Positions 15,946-25,150 of a DNA stretch of 64,000 bases are shown in pieces. The position numbers and the translations under genes are program-made. The notes under the pieces were generated by a model. It was not told the origin of the DNA, searched no databases, and was given only the letters and a program-made list of their open reading frames with translations. Each line of letters opens with the position of its first letter. The first letter of the stretch is position 1. The stretch spans positions 1 through 64,000 of the forward strand of contig QXXC01000019.1 in NCBI GenBank assembly GCA_009911305.1. The letters are read 5' to 3'. The stretch comes from Clostridiaceae bacterium (GTDB taxonomy: Bacteria; Bacillota; Clostridia; Lachnospirales; Lachnospiraceae).

Positions 15946-18900
15946 GCCTTGACCGCCTTTCATCATCATTTCTTTTGTCCAGAAGGTCTTCAACCTCCTG
16001 CAACAAGTTTCTGTTGTTCTCCTCCAGCTTCTCTTCCAAATCACCCGCTTTGTCGCTGTCAACGTATATCGTCGGATTGCTGTTGATTGTTACGCTATTC
16101 CCGCCGCCCGTTCCTGCGCCGCTTACTACTTCTGGCGGTTTTACTTCCGGCGCATTGTTCGTGGTATTATAGAATACCTGTGAAGTCTGCCCGGCTCCTG
16201 CCGCCTGCGTCACCTGTGCGGCTGCGTTCTGTGCGCTGAATATATCTTTTGTCTGCTGCGCCGTGTATACCGTCATTCCTGGCGCATTTGTTATCAGCTC
16301 TGGACCCTCTTCACCTGCAATGAATGTGTCCGGCGTGTTCTTTGTTCCTTTTGCAAAGGTCGGAAGTGTCGGAATGTTTATGCCCTTCCCTCCTACTCCC
16401 GGAACCCAGTCTGGAATCTTAATGCTGTTCAGTGCTGAAATAGCTCCGTTGATAACGCCTATAATTCCATTGATAACGCCCGTTGCTATGGACTTTAGCC
16501 CGTCCCACGCTCCTTGAAATACCGACTTCACGCCCTCCCAAGCTGCGCCCCAGTTCCCGGTGAAAACTCCCGTGATAAACTGTATCAGCCCTTGAAAAAT
16601 CTGCGTTGCCGCCTGCACCACACTTCCAATCGTTGTGAATACTGTTTGAAATACAAAAAGCACCTGCGGCAAAACCGCCTGTACCGTTGTAAGAATCTGT
16701 GTCAAAATCGGCTGTATGATAGTCCATATTGTCTGGAAGACGGTCTGCACTACAGGCAAGACTGCTGAAAGAACCGTTGTTATTATGGTCCCTAGCTGCT
16801 GTATGCCCTGCACAATGAACGGAAGTACCGTTGATACGATAAAGTTAAAAACTTCGCTGATAATCGGTAAAACATACGTTTGAATGAATGTTATAACTTC
16901 GCTGATAATCGGCATAATGCCCGCAATAAAACTTCCTATGACCGGGATAATGCCGCCTATGAAGTCCGCTATTGCCTGAAAAATCTGCATTACCACCGGG
17001 GCTGCTGACTGTATGCCGCTGATAATTCCCGGAATGACCGTTGTAATCAGCACATTCAAAAACCGTTCGACAACCGGGACTATATGCGTTGTCACAAACC
17101 CTACAAACTCCCCTGCTGCCGCTACAACTTTCTGGAAAACGCCTGCAAAGGTATCAAATACCGCAACGCCCTTTTCCCCGAAAATCTCTTGTATCTTGTC
17201 CCTTGCCGCACCCAGATTTCCGTCTGAAAAAACGCCCTTGATTGTTTCGCCTACGCTTGTTACTACTGCAACAATTTTGTCGAATATCTCAAGCCCCTTT
17301 TCTCCGAAAATATTTCCTACAGCGTCCCGGACTTTATCAAAGTTCTGCCGTAATAGCTGTACTGCCGTAATAACCGCAGTTACCACGCCTACTACGGGCA
17401 AAATCTTTCCTGCAATCCCTCCTAACGGTCCCAGAAGCGTCGAACCAATTTTTCCCAACGGTCCTAACGCCTTTTTTATGATGTTTCCTACCGGGGCAAT
17501 GAATGACCCGATTTTTCCAAAACTGGAAGCAACCACCCTTCCGATTGACCCAAGCGGGGAACGTGCGACAATGCCGCCTATTCCTGACAGTGCCTTTCCA
17601 AGTATGCCGCCGATACCGCTAAACGGTTTTGTGATGAATCCGACAACTTTTGAACCTATGCTGGAAAGCCCGATTGCCTTTATCTTGAAAAGCTCCAGAA
17701 CTCTCTGTGCGTCCTTTATCCCGCTTGCTATGTTCAGGAACCCCAGTTTTGCGGTCAGCCCTGCAATTCTCATTCCTGCAAGTGCCGCCGCTACTTTTAG
17801 GACTGTTTGAACCAGCTTCGGGTTCGCCTGCGCAAATTCTGAAACTTTTATCACGACCGCAGCCACCTTGTCTGCAAGGTTCCCGACAATCGGCAGAAGG
17901 TTTTGACCCAGAACAATACCTAAATTTGCGATACTGTTCTTTGCCTTTTGCATTTTCGCTTCCGTGGTGTTTTCCATTTTCGCAAACGCTTCTTCCGTTG
18001 CGCCTGCGCTCTCAACCATTCCTTTTACAGATTCGTTGAATCCGTCCACACTGTTCGACAAAAGGGAAACTGCCGCTTTTCCTGCTTCTGCGGACCCGAA
18101 CACATCAGACAGGCTTTTCCCGCTGCTTTCTGCCGCTTCCTGCATTATTCCCAGAACGTCGCCCAGGCTCTTCCCGTCTGCCATCAATTCCTTGAAGCTC
18201 TTCCCCGCTGTCTGCCGCAAAAGTTTGTCTGCTGTAGTCCCGGACTTTCCAAGCTCATTCAGCATACTATTCATGTAAGTTGTGGTTTCTGCTGCCGCAA
18301 TACCTTTGCTGGTCATGATTGCATAACCAGCCCCAAGCTGCTCTAATGCCACCCCGTTTGCGTTTGCTGTCGGTATGATTTTACCCATAACGCTTGACAG
18401 TTCGCCCACGGTCACTTTACCTTTATTTTGTATCTGAATAAGCATATCCGACACGTCGCCTACTTTTGACGCTTCCATTCCGTAAGCGTTTAGAATCGTC
18501 GTCAGAACGTCCAGCGTCTGCGAACTTTCCGCAAATCCCGCTTTTGCAAGTTTAGCTGAATTGCTAACAAAGTTTACTGCGTCCCCAGTCTTCTGCCCCG
18601 CTGAAATTGCATTGTAAACATCATCTGCAATAGCTTCGGCAGCAATCCCCGTCGTGTTTGACAGCTTCATGATTTCACTTGAAAGCTGTTCAAGCGGCAC
18701 TTGCTTTGTGTCTGCAATCGTCCCGACTTTCGCCATAGCGGTTTCGTATTTCTGCGCCGCCTGTACGGGTCCGGCGTATATCGCCGCCGCAACTGCGCCA
18801 ACCGCCCCTATCGTTCCCATTAGCTGTGTCTTTGTAGCTGCTATATTCTCTTTTATTTTTGCCTGTTCGGAATTGATACGGCTTAAATTTTCTTGCGAAC

Positions 18901-19429
18901 CCCGCAGCCGTTCATATGACCGTTGCAAGCGGGCGTTTGATTCTTCCAGATTGTCTGTGTCAATCCCTGCGTCCCGTAGCTCCTGCGCCATCCGTTCAAG
19001 CTGTTCTTCTTGTGAGTGTATGCTGGCAGTGGTCTGTCGTATCTGGTTTTCATTGCTTTTCAGGCGTTCGGTATTCCTTGCGACTTCGTTTTCTTCCTTC
19101 ACAAGCTGCGCTGTCAGTTCTCCCGTTGCGTCGCCTGTTTCTTCGATTTTCGCCCGCAGCCTTTCAGCGTTCGTCTGGTGTTGCTGTATCTTCTGCGAAA
19201 CTTTTTCATGTTCCGCTTGCAGTTTTTCCAGCTTCCCCCTCTGCTGCTCTATGGCGTTTGAAGCCTTTGTGTAGCCGTCAACCTTTGATTGCATGGAATT
19301 TACGCTTTTTATGCTGTCCTGCAACTTGCGCTGTGTTTCAATCGCACCTTTGAAAGTGCTGTTGAAATTCCCGCCCAGTGACGCTTTCAGCTTAAAAAGA
19401 AGTTCAAATTCCTTCTGTGACCCTGCCAA
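15938..19429 (-). CDS. Tail tape measure protein
   Basis: 1163 aa. Long N-terminal coiled coil (about residues 30-200), then a TP901-type core with GIAAEAIADDVYNAISAGQK, then hydrophobic segments (about 590-980) and a C-terminal Gly-rich domain. It sets tail length. Starts at TTG, eight bases after AGGAGG, immediately after the frameshifted chaperone gene. Confidence 0.95.
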   Translation of the reverse strand: MAGSQKEFELLFKLKASLGGNFNSTFKGAIETQRKLQDSIKSVNSMQSKVDGYTKASNAIEQQRGKLEKLQAEHEKVSQKIQQHQTNAERLRAKIEETGDATGELTAQLVKEENEVARNTERLKSNENQIRQTTASIHSQEEQLERMAQELRDAGIDTDNLEESNARLQRSYERLRGSQENLSRINSEQAKIKENIAATKTQLMGTIGAVGAVAAAIYAGPVQAAQKYETAMAKVGTIADTKQVPLEQLSSEIMKLSNTTGIAAEAIADDVYNAISAGQKTGDAVNFVSNSAKLAKAGFAESSQTLDVLTTILNAYGMEASKVGDVSDMLIQIQNKGKVTVGELSSVMGKIIPTANANGVALEQLGAGYAIMTSKGIAAAETTTYMNSMLNELGKSGTTADKLLRQTAGKSFKELMADGKSLGDVLGIMQEAAESSGKSLSDVFGSAEAGKAAVSLLSNSVDGFNESVKGMVESAGATEEAFAKMENTTEAKMQKAKNSIANLGIVLGQNLLPIVGNLADKVAAVVIKVSEFAQANPKLVQTVLKVAAALAGMRIAGLTAKLGFLNIASGIKDAQRVLELFKIKAIGLSSIGSKVVGFITKPFSGIGGILGKALSGIGGIVARSPLGSIGRVVASSFGKIGSFIAPVGNIIKKALGPLGKIGSTLLGPLGGIAGKILPVVGVVTAVITAVQLLRQNFDKVRDAVGNIFGEKGLEIFDKIVAVVTSVGETIKGVFSDGNLGAARDKIQEIFGEKGVAVFDTFAGVFQKVVAAAGEFVGFVTTHIVPVVERFLNVLITTVIPGIISGIQSAAPVVMQIFQAIADFIGGIIPVIGSFIAGIMPIISEVITFIQTYVLPIISEVFNFIVSTVLPFIVQGIQQLGTIITTVLSAVLPVVQTVFQTIWTIIQPILTQILTTVQAVLPQVLFVFQTVFTTIGSVVQAATQIFQGLIQFITGVFTGNWGAAWEGVKSVFQGAWDGLKSIATGVINGIIGVINGAISALNSIKIPDWVPGVGGKGINIPTLPTFAKGTKNTPDTFIAGEEGPELITNAPGMTVYTAQQTKDIFSAQNAAAQVTQAAGAGQTSQVFYNTTNNAPEVKPPEVVSGAGTGGGNSVTINSNPTIYVDSDKAGDLEEKLEENNRNLLQEVEDLLDKRNDDERRSRHE

Positions 19430-19445
19430 TCGCTTCCACCTCCTA

Positions 19446-20035
19446 TCACTTTTTATGTGTTAGGCGTTCCCGCTCTCGTGCGTCTTCCCTTTCTACTTCA
19501 TTCACGCTTTTAATCCAGCGGAAAAGTGCGGAAAGTGTAAGCTGCATAAAGAACGGTATAGGCGTGTTAGAAGCCCTTGCCAGTCTGTAAGCCTGTTTTC
19601 TGATAAAATTTCCGGGGCTGCTTACTTTTAATAGCCCGATTCTATTAAAAAACTTCTTGCCTGATTCTTGATTTTCATGTACTCCCCAAGAGGAAGCCGC
19701 CTGATTTCATCAGCCCCCACGCCTGCTGCACGGGCGGCAAGCATGGTCTGGAATACAGACGACACTTCCGGGGTCAGAACGTATTTGTTCTGGTCCTGCA
19801 ATTCCTCTTCTATCGCTTCTACGTCTTCCCCTGTCAGCTTTTCAAAGTAGAATGTCAACGCCTTGTGCTTCTCTCCGTTAATCTCAACCGGGGCTTTGAA
19901 AGTGTGCGTGTAGTTCAGGCTGGTCTTTTTCTCTTTCTTCTTGTCTTCCATGCTGACAATCCCGGTTTTCTGCGCTTCCTTCATTTCCTCCGTGAACTCT
20001 TCCTGCTGCCCCTGTACAACCTTGTTATCTTCCAT
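19446..20035 (-). CDS. Tail assembly chaperone, -1 frameshift product
   Basis: The zero-frame protein (19628-20035) contains T TTT TTA at 19652-19646 (complement) seven codons before its stop. Slipping back one base there continues in an open frame of about 65 codons, ending KSVNEVEREDARERERLTHKK, just before the tape measure start. A short chaperone plus a frameshifted extension is the standard layout in front of tape measure genes. Confidence 0.85.
19628..20035 (-). CDS. Tail assembly chaperone, unshifted form
   Basis: 135 aa, acidic N-terminus, C-terminal part resembling P2 gpE-type chaperones (TFYFEKLTGEDVEAIEEEL). Shares its start with the frameshifted form; both bind the tape measure during assembly. 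Confidence 0.85.
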   Translation of the reverse strand: MEDNKVVQGQQEEFTEEMKEAQKTGIVSMEDKKKEKKTSLNYTHTFKAPVEINGEKHKALTFYFEKLTGEDVEAIEEELQDQNKYVLTPEVSSVFQTMLAARAAGVGADEIRRLPLGEYMKIKNQARSFLIESGY

Positions 20036-20074
20036 CTTTTTACCTCCTAAATTTTTGTACTAAAAAAGCAACCT

Positions 20075-20722
20075 TCACGGCTGCTTTTTATTTTGCTTCT
20101 TAACTTCTGTCGTCAATGCTTTCTCTACACTCCACCCTAGCTTGTTAATTCTTGCGTCAAGTGTAGCCCTCGGTATTTGCCTTTCGTCTGCCCAATCTGT
20201 CAATGGTTTTGTTTGTCCATTATATGTTAAATAATGCGTCCGTCTTGTATTGCGGTTTTGCTCTTTCATTGTTACCCAATGACAATTGCACGGCTCATAT
20301 CCCTTATCATTATCTTTTCTGTCGATTGTCAGATTTTCAGCATATCCGTTTTCTTTCGCCCATTTTTCAAATGCGTCGAAACTTTCCCTCCATTCTTTAC
20401 AGACAGCAATTCCACGCTCTCCATAATAATCATAATCTTTCTGATTTTTGTTTGTGGTTCTTTGAATCATTCTTGCCCATATTCTGTAAAGCCTTGTTTT
20501 TCTTTTTCCATGTGTCCGCACTCTTTCAATCAATAGCTCTGTTCTCATGCAACCGCAGCTTTTACTTGTGCCGTTTCTTAATGTTGCACCGTTCACTACT
20601 TTTCTTTTTCCGCATACACATTCACATAACCATGTTATTTCTCCGTACTTTGTTTTTCCTGCCCGTTCAATCACTTTCCAATAATTGAAATATTTTCCTT
20701 TCATGTTAATTGCTTTTGGCAT
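20075..20722 (-). CDS. HNH/AP2-type homing endonuclease-like protein
   Basis: 215 aa. A zinc-type Cys cluster lies at about residues 33-57 (CECVCGK ... KSCGC), and a nuclease-like centre at about 105-150 with IDRKDNDKGYEPCNCHWV, as in phage HNH enzymes that sit next to AP2-like DNA-binding regions. It interrupts the tail operon between the tube and the chaperone, where phages normally have adjacent genes. Probably a free-standing selfish gene. Confidence 0.8.
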   Translation of the reverse strand: MPKAINMKGKYFNYWKVIERAGKTKYGEITWLCECVCGKRKVVNGATLRNGTSKSCGCMRTELLIERVRTHGKRKTRLYRIWARMIQRTTNKNQKDYDYYGERGIAVCKEWRESFDAFEKWAKENGYAENLTIDRKDNDKGYEPCNCHWVTMKEQNRNTRRTHYLTYNGQTKPLTDWADERQIPRATLDARINKLGWSVEKALTTEVKKQNKKQP

Positions 20723-21017
20723 ATCCCACTACCTCGTTTCCATGCTTTTCCAGCAATTCCCTTAACTTTTTGTTAAATTCTGTGATTGCCCGTTCATATT
20801 CATTTTTATACTTTGCGGCAGTATATCCATATATTTCAAGCGTCTGTTCATCTGTTAATTTTTGAAGCATACCTTTGTAAATGGCGTTCTTTACCATTTC
20901 TTCTACCTGATATTGTTCGCTTTTACTAAGTGCTTTGAAACACTGAAAATACAAACGTACTCCCTCTGGTTCGTTTTCCTTTTCTTCCCTCCGTCTAAAT
21001 TCAATTATTTTTCCCAT
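20706..21017 (-). CDS. Helical protein in the homing cassette, 103 aa
   Basis: Start ATG at 21017 with AGGAGA eight bases upstream. It is charged and helical; its 3' end overlaps the start of the HNH gene, suggesting they entered together. No family recognised. Confidence 0.6.
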   Translation of the reverse strand: MGKIIEFRRREEKENEPEGVRLYFQCFKALSKSEQYQVEEMVKNAIYKGMLQKLTDEQTLEIYGYTAAKYKNEYERAITEFNKKLRELLEKHGNEVVGYAKSN

Positions 21018-21049
21018 CTGGTATTCTCCTTTCAAAAACCTGTTGAAAG

Positions 21050-21100
21050 AATTACCTAACCATGATAGAATGGTTCATGGAAGGTAACTTCTGTTAAAAA
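21050..21100. other. Nested inverted repeat beside the homing cassette
   Basis: TTACC ... GGTAA encloses ACCAT ... ATGGT in the gap between the RHH gene and the 20706-21017 gene. It may be the operator of the nearby RHH protein or an RNA hairpin; undecided. Confidence 0.35.
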
Positions 21101-21137
21101 CAGTCGTTTGTACTTTGGTCGGTGCTACGGCTGTTTT

Positions 21138-21314
21138 TTATTTCTTGATTTCAGACTTCAATCTATGTATCCCTCTTCTAATCCCTTCTGTTTTTGCTAT
21201 GTTTTCTTGATTGCAATACTTTTCAAGTATTTCTTGTGTTTCATCATCAAGCCGCACATGAATAGGGTTAGATTTTGGATTTTCTGATTTTGGTCTGCCC
21301 GTTCTAGGACTCAT
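21138..21314 (-). CDS. Ribbon-helix-helix regulator, 58 aa
   Basis: ATG follows GAGGTGATAGC. N-terminal SPRTGRPKS arm, then NPIHVRLDDETQEILEKYC, a classic CopG/RHH strand-helix start, and a second helix ending in RRGIHRLKSEIKK. It lies next to the homing endonuclease, probably to control the inserted cassette. It is not related to the RHH protein at 1082-1336 beyond the fold. Confidence 0.8.
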   Translation of the reverse strand: MSPRTGRPKSENPKSNPIHVRLDDETQEILEKYCNQENIAKTEGIRRGIHRLKSEIKK

Positions 21315-21396
21315 GCTATCACCTCACTTTTTGTAGCCCCATAAATAATATAATTCATGTAGCCCAAAAAGTCAAGCAATATTTTGAAGTATTTTA

Positions 21397-21915
21397 TTAT
21401 TTCCCCAACGCACGTTTGACAGATGCTAAATAGTCGGTTCCATTGATATAATAGACAAAGTTCAGCTGGTCAATTTCAACTACCTTCTTTCCGTCCAGAT
21501 AAAGCGTATATGACGATACCGCATATTCTCCGCTTGCGTCCGCTGCGGAAGCCGCCGCAAGTTTTCCGGGCGCAAATTTTTTTGGTGTAACCTTCATAAC
21601 GTGCTTTGCCGCAACCGTTTCAATTTTGCCCGTCTGCGTGTTCCTTACCTGCTGCGCCGCCCGCAGGTCAATGTTATGTATTCTCGGTTCTGCCAGCCGA
21701 ATTGCCGCTTTCGTGACTGTTCGGAAATTCAGCGTCAGTGTCATTGCTTCGATATGTCCCAACACTACCGCTTCAACATTCCCGGCAATCCCCGCCCCTG
21801 TAATCTCTTCCGCAAGGTTCGACACTTCTGGCAGCGTCGCTTCTGACATTCCTAAATACTCAACTGCGTCCTCATAAACGGAAAAATTTATAATAAGTTC
21901 ATCAACTTTCGCCAT
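21397..21915 (-). CDS. Major tail tube protein
   Basis: 172 aa with the P2 FII pattern (N-terminal INFSVYEDAVEYLGMSEATL; C-terminal YTLYLDGKKVVEIDQLNFVY). It forms the inner tube, directly downstream of the sheath gene as expected. Confidence 0.9.
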   Translation of the reverse strand: MAKVDELIINFSVYEDAVEYLGMSEATLPEVSNLAEEITGAGIAGNVEAVVLGHIEAMTLTLNFRTVTKAAIRLAEPRIHNIDLRAAQQVRNTQTGKIETVAAKHVMKVTPKKFAPGKLAAASAADASGEYAVSSYTLYLDGKKVVEIDQLNFVYYINGTDYLASVKRALGK

Positions 21916-21932
21916 TGTTTAGCCCTCCTTCC

Positions 21933-23363
21933 TTACACTGCCAGCAGGCTTGACAGATAGGAAATATCATATTCAAGCACATATTCCATAAGCCGCAAAG
22001 GTGACGGCGGCGTAATGTATATATGGAATTTTGCCTTGCCTGACATTAACGCTGTCAGACTGTTTTCCTCTTCCCGCAGCTCTACACGCCCACCCACAAT
22101 CTTTTCGTCTGCTGTCAGTGCCGCCAGCCAGTCGTTGATACCCTGCAAAATTGCATCTATAAGCCGACGTGTCAATTTGCGGTCAACGTGTGACCAGTAA
22201 GAAAGCGTCACCGTCTTTGCAACCCATTTAAACATACGGGAAATGCAATAGAAATAGTCAACCGGGTCTGTACTCGCCGGGAAACACGCCGTATAATCTC
22301 CCCAACTCACAAAACCGTTAATAAAGTTCAGCCCCGTAATAATGCCGTTGTCATTCAGATAGTTTGCTTTCTGCACATCAAGCACAACTTCTTCACCGTT
22401 TGCCAGTACCATGCTGTCAGCCTGCAAGCTCTTGTTTGAAGCACTTTCGCAGGGGGTCCCGTCGCCCAGCGAACCGTCGTTGTCCGTCCGTGCCATCAAT
22501 CCCGCCTGCTGCGTCGAAAAATTAAAAACCCTTTCGCCCAGCTTCAATTTCGGGAAGCATACTAATTCATTCGGCTTCATGAAATTTTTTGACTGCTTCC
22601 ATGCCGGGACTTCCGTGTAATACGTCGCCCCGCCCTCTGCCCTTGTGTCTACGTCCAGAAGTGCGTCCGCTGAGAAAAGCCCGTTGATATTTTCGCCTTT
22701 TGCTGACATCACCGCTGCCACCTCCGGGTCATGTGACCAATTCGGACACAAAATCAGGTCAGGAACAATCCTGTATTTCGGGAAGCAATCGTCAATCAGT
22801 TCAAGCCCTGTCGTCTTATGTGTCGCTATGCTGTAACCGCCGATAATATCAGCTTTTGTCACCTTCGACGGGTCAACCTCCGTACATGATACCGTCATTT
22901 CTCCTGTCGTGTCCTCCACAAACTCAACAATGCAGGCTGTATCATTGTAGAACACTTCAAAGTCTGTGCCTTTTTCCTTCCCTTCAATCTCTACGCTTTC
23001 CGCAATCGTTTCAAGCGGAAGCGCAATCTGGTTTTCCGCAACTTCGTATTTCTTCCCACTTACTTCCTTTTTGTGCTTTGAAGGGTCCAGAATGTTCACG
23101 AAAAACGCCGGGGACTGCTGATATAAAACAAACTGCGTATAGACTGCTTCTGAAAGCCCGTACCCCTCCCAGTTGTCGGAATATCCCAACGCTTTCACGG
23201 CTTCTTCATAGTCATTCGCCATGATAACATCATTCACCTTCCCGCCTACCATGTGCGCCGGGGCAGCTCCTACCACAAACGGAATCCCCGTTGCTACGAC
23301 TGTAGGGCTTGAAACGCTTGTTTGCTGCTTTTTTGTATCAATTCCATGTGTAATATCAGCCAT
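21933..23363 (-). CDS. Tail sheath protein
   Basis: 476 aa. The N-terminal GIPFVVGAAPAHM and the C-terminal subdomain beginning SYWSHVDRKLTRRLIDAI are typical of P2/Mu-type contractile sheaths, so the virion should be a myovirus. Start ATG with GGAGGGG. Confidence 0.93.
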   Translation of the reverse strand: MADITHGIDTKKQQTSVSSPTVVATGIPFVVGAAPAHMVGGKVNDVIMANDYEEAVKALGYSDNWEGYGLSEAVYTQFVLYQQSPAFFVNILDPSKHKKEVSGKKYEVAENQIALPLETIAESVEIEGKEKGTDFEVFYNDTACIVEFVEDTTGEMTVSCTEVDPSKVTKADIIGGYSIATHKTTGLELIDDCFPKYRIVPDLILCPNWSHDPEVAAVMSAKGENINGLFSADALLDVDTRAEGGATYYTEVPAWKQSKNFMKPNELVCFPKLKLGERVFNFSTQQAGLMARTDNDGSLGDGTPCESASNKSLQADSMVLANGEEVVLDVQKANYLNDNGIITGLNFINGFVSWGDYTACFPASTDPVDYFYCISRMFKWVAKTVTLSYWSHVDRKLTRRLIDAILQGINDWLAALTADEKIVGGRVELREEENSLTALMSGKAKFHIYITPPSPLRLMEYVLEYDISYLSSLLAV

Positions 23364-23366
23364 CTT

Positions 23367-23765
23367 TTACCCCTCCTTCCTCTCGTTTGCCGCAATAGAA
23401 GAAACAATATCCGTGTAATATTTGTTCAAAATATTTCCCGCCGTTGCCGCCCTGTCCTTTTTCTCTGCCAGCTTCTCAACCGGGACAAACATTTTTTCCA
23501 CAAGCGGGTATTTCTCCAGAACCGCTGCAAGCTCCTTCATGATTTCTTCCTTTGTTCCTATCATGATTTTGTTTGTTTTCAGAAGTCCGGCAGGCAGCGA
23601 CGGTCCTATATATGCAAGCGTCACCGTTTCCCCTTCCCTCTTTCCCCCTCCTGTGGCTTCGCTATCTGCCCCAGAATCAGTTTTTTTGTCATTCGTGGTA
23701 TTATTTACCGTCTTTCCTTTTTCTGCCGCTTCTGCGGCTTCTGTGGCGTTCTTCTTTACTGCCAT
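23367..23765 (-). CDS. Tail-region protein with Ala/Glu-rich N-terminus
   Basis: From the ATG at 23765 (GGGAGGTAACG upstream) about 132 aa. The first half is low-complexity Lys/Glu/Thr/Gly; the second is folded and helical. It lies between the tail completion gene and the sheath. Function unknown. Confidence 0.55.
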   Translation of the reverse strand: MAVKKNATEAAEAAEKGKTVNNTTNDKKTDSGADSEATGGGKREGETVTLAYIGPSLPAGLLKTNKIMIGTKEEIMKELAAVLEKYPLVEKMFVPVEKLAEKKDRAATAGNILNKYYTDIVSSIAANERKEG

Positions 23766-24247
23766 ATGTCCGTTACCTCCCTTTCTATTGTCGGTATTGA
23801 CCAATTAGTTACCATTTCCCCCAAATAATAGGGTTGTGTGCTGTCCGGGTATACGATATATTCAAGCGGGTATTGTAGCACGAACCGTTCACCGATAACC
23901 CCGGCTTTTTCCAGTTCGCTCCTGATACGCAAAATCACGTTCAGCACATCAAAAGAACCTTCGCCGCCATCCTCTGAATACGTCGCAACTACTATCCGTA
24001 TTTTGCACTCGCTTTCCTGCGGTTCCCCGTTCTCCTTGTTGTCCTTCCCTGTCAGGAATTGCAGAAGGATATACGGAACTTTTTCCGTCTGGTCCTCTTT
24101 TTTGGGAAGCCGCATTTTGTAAACATCTGCCGCCCGCTCTTTCACTTCCTGCGGGTTTAGGTTTCTTACCTTCACTTGCAGTTTAATGTCTGCCGTTTTC
24201 TCTTTCACAAACTCTTTCAGACACTCTAATAAATTTATAGCGGTCAT
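23756..24247 (-). CDS. Tail completion / head-tail joining protein
   Basis: 163 aa, alpha/beta, upstream of the sheath, where tail terminator proteins usually lie. The central IRIVVATYSEDGGEGSFDVLN resembles tail terminator folds. Assignment rests mainly on position. Confidence 0.6.
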   Translation of the reverse strand: MTAINLLECLKEFVKEKTADIKLQVKVRNLNPQEVKERAADVYKMRLPKKEDQTEKVPYILLQFLTGKDNKENGEPQESECKIRIVVATYSEDGGEGSFDVLNVILRIRSELEKAGVIGERFVLQYPLEYIVYPDSTQPYYLGEMVTNWSIPTIEREVTDIWQ

Positions 24248-24251
24248 TCCT

Positions 24252-24809
24252 CTAACCTCCGTAACCGTTCAAAATGCGTTCTATCTCATGTTCCAGCCGC
24301 TCGTTTATGACTTCCTGTGCTTCTTCCTGTAGTTCCTGAACAATCTTTTCATTTCCTACCATCTGCGCCGCTGAAAGTCCCATCAGTTCATCTACAGGGA
24401 ACCTTTTCGACGTTTCACGCTCAAAAACTCCCGTTCCATTCCTCATGTTTGCAATGAACGCTTCTTCAAACTGTGTGCCGCCGCCTTTTTTGACTGCCGC
24501 CTTTACCCGCTTTCCTACTCCGGGGGCTTTCGGCGTTACCTGAAATTTGTATAACGGTATCTTGCAGCCTGCAAATGTGACAATGCCCGCCAGATTGCTT
24601 GTGCTTGCTTTGTTCACTTGCGTATTTGCTGCCGCCGTTAATGCGCTACTCTGCACGGTATATACTTCTTTCACCCGCTTTGTCGCCCCGGTCTTTACCC
24701 GTGACAATCCCCGGTTTATAGCGTTTGACAATGCACGTTCCGCACCTTTTGGAACGCCTGCCAGAATACGCTCCACCCGTTCTATTGCTTCCGCTGAAAC
24801 TTCAATCAT
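24252..24809 (-). CDS. Minor tail protein Z-like
   Basis: 185 aa with an N-terminal ALSNAINRGLSRVKTGATKR and a central GIVTFAGCKIPLYKF segment, as in the lambda gpZ-like neck proteins. Overlaps the preceding connector gene by 4 bp. Acts at head-tail joining. Confidence 0.8.
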   Translation of the reverse strand: MIEVSAEAIERVERILAGVPKGAERALSNAINRGLSRVKTGATKRVKEVYTVQSSALTAAANTQVNKASTSNLAGIVTFAGCKIPLYKFQVTPKAPGVGKRVKAAVKKGGGTQFEEAFIANMRNGTGVFERETSKRFPVDELMGLSAAQMVGNEKIVQELQEEAQEVINERLEHEIERILNGYGG

Positions 24810-25150
24810 TCTGTATACGCCCCCAGTTCAAGTACGATTTCCCCGGCTTCATAACTGCTTTTCTCAATCATGTAAGAGTTTACCGCCCCGGCTTCCTCTA
24901 TTTCTATTTCATAGCCTTTTTTTGGTACAGTTCCCATATCCGCATGGGATATATATAGCATTGCTTCCGCTCTGTATATCCCTTCTGCATTGTCGCCGCC
25001 CGGCTGCTGCCTGTCTGTCCCTGTCAGGTGGTCAAGCACGGCGGGGACTTCGTACTGCTGCCCGTCGTACCATATGCACATCATTTCCGCAAACTCTCCG
25101 GGGTTATGAAATGTTTTCAGGTCTTCTATTATCTGCGCTTTAAAATCCAT
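24806..25150 (-). CDS. Head-tail connector-like protein
   Basis: The ATG overlaps the stop of the capsid gene (TAATG-type junction). 114 aa, beta-rich, in the position of lambda FII-type attachment proteins between capsid and gpZ. Identity by position and size. Confidence 0.6.
   Translation of the reverse strand: MDFKAQIIEDLKTFHNPGEFAEMMCIWYDGQQYEVPAVLDHLTGTDRQQPGGDNAEGIYRAEAMLYISHADMGTVPKKGYEIEIEEAGAVNSYMIEKSSYEAGEIVLELGAYTE

Noticed and set aside
17013..17810. 265-aa rightward ORF antisense to the tape measure gene
   Set aside because: Pro/Thr/Ser-rich shadow frame, no ribosome site, opposite to a certain gene.
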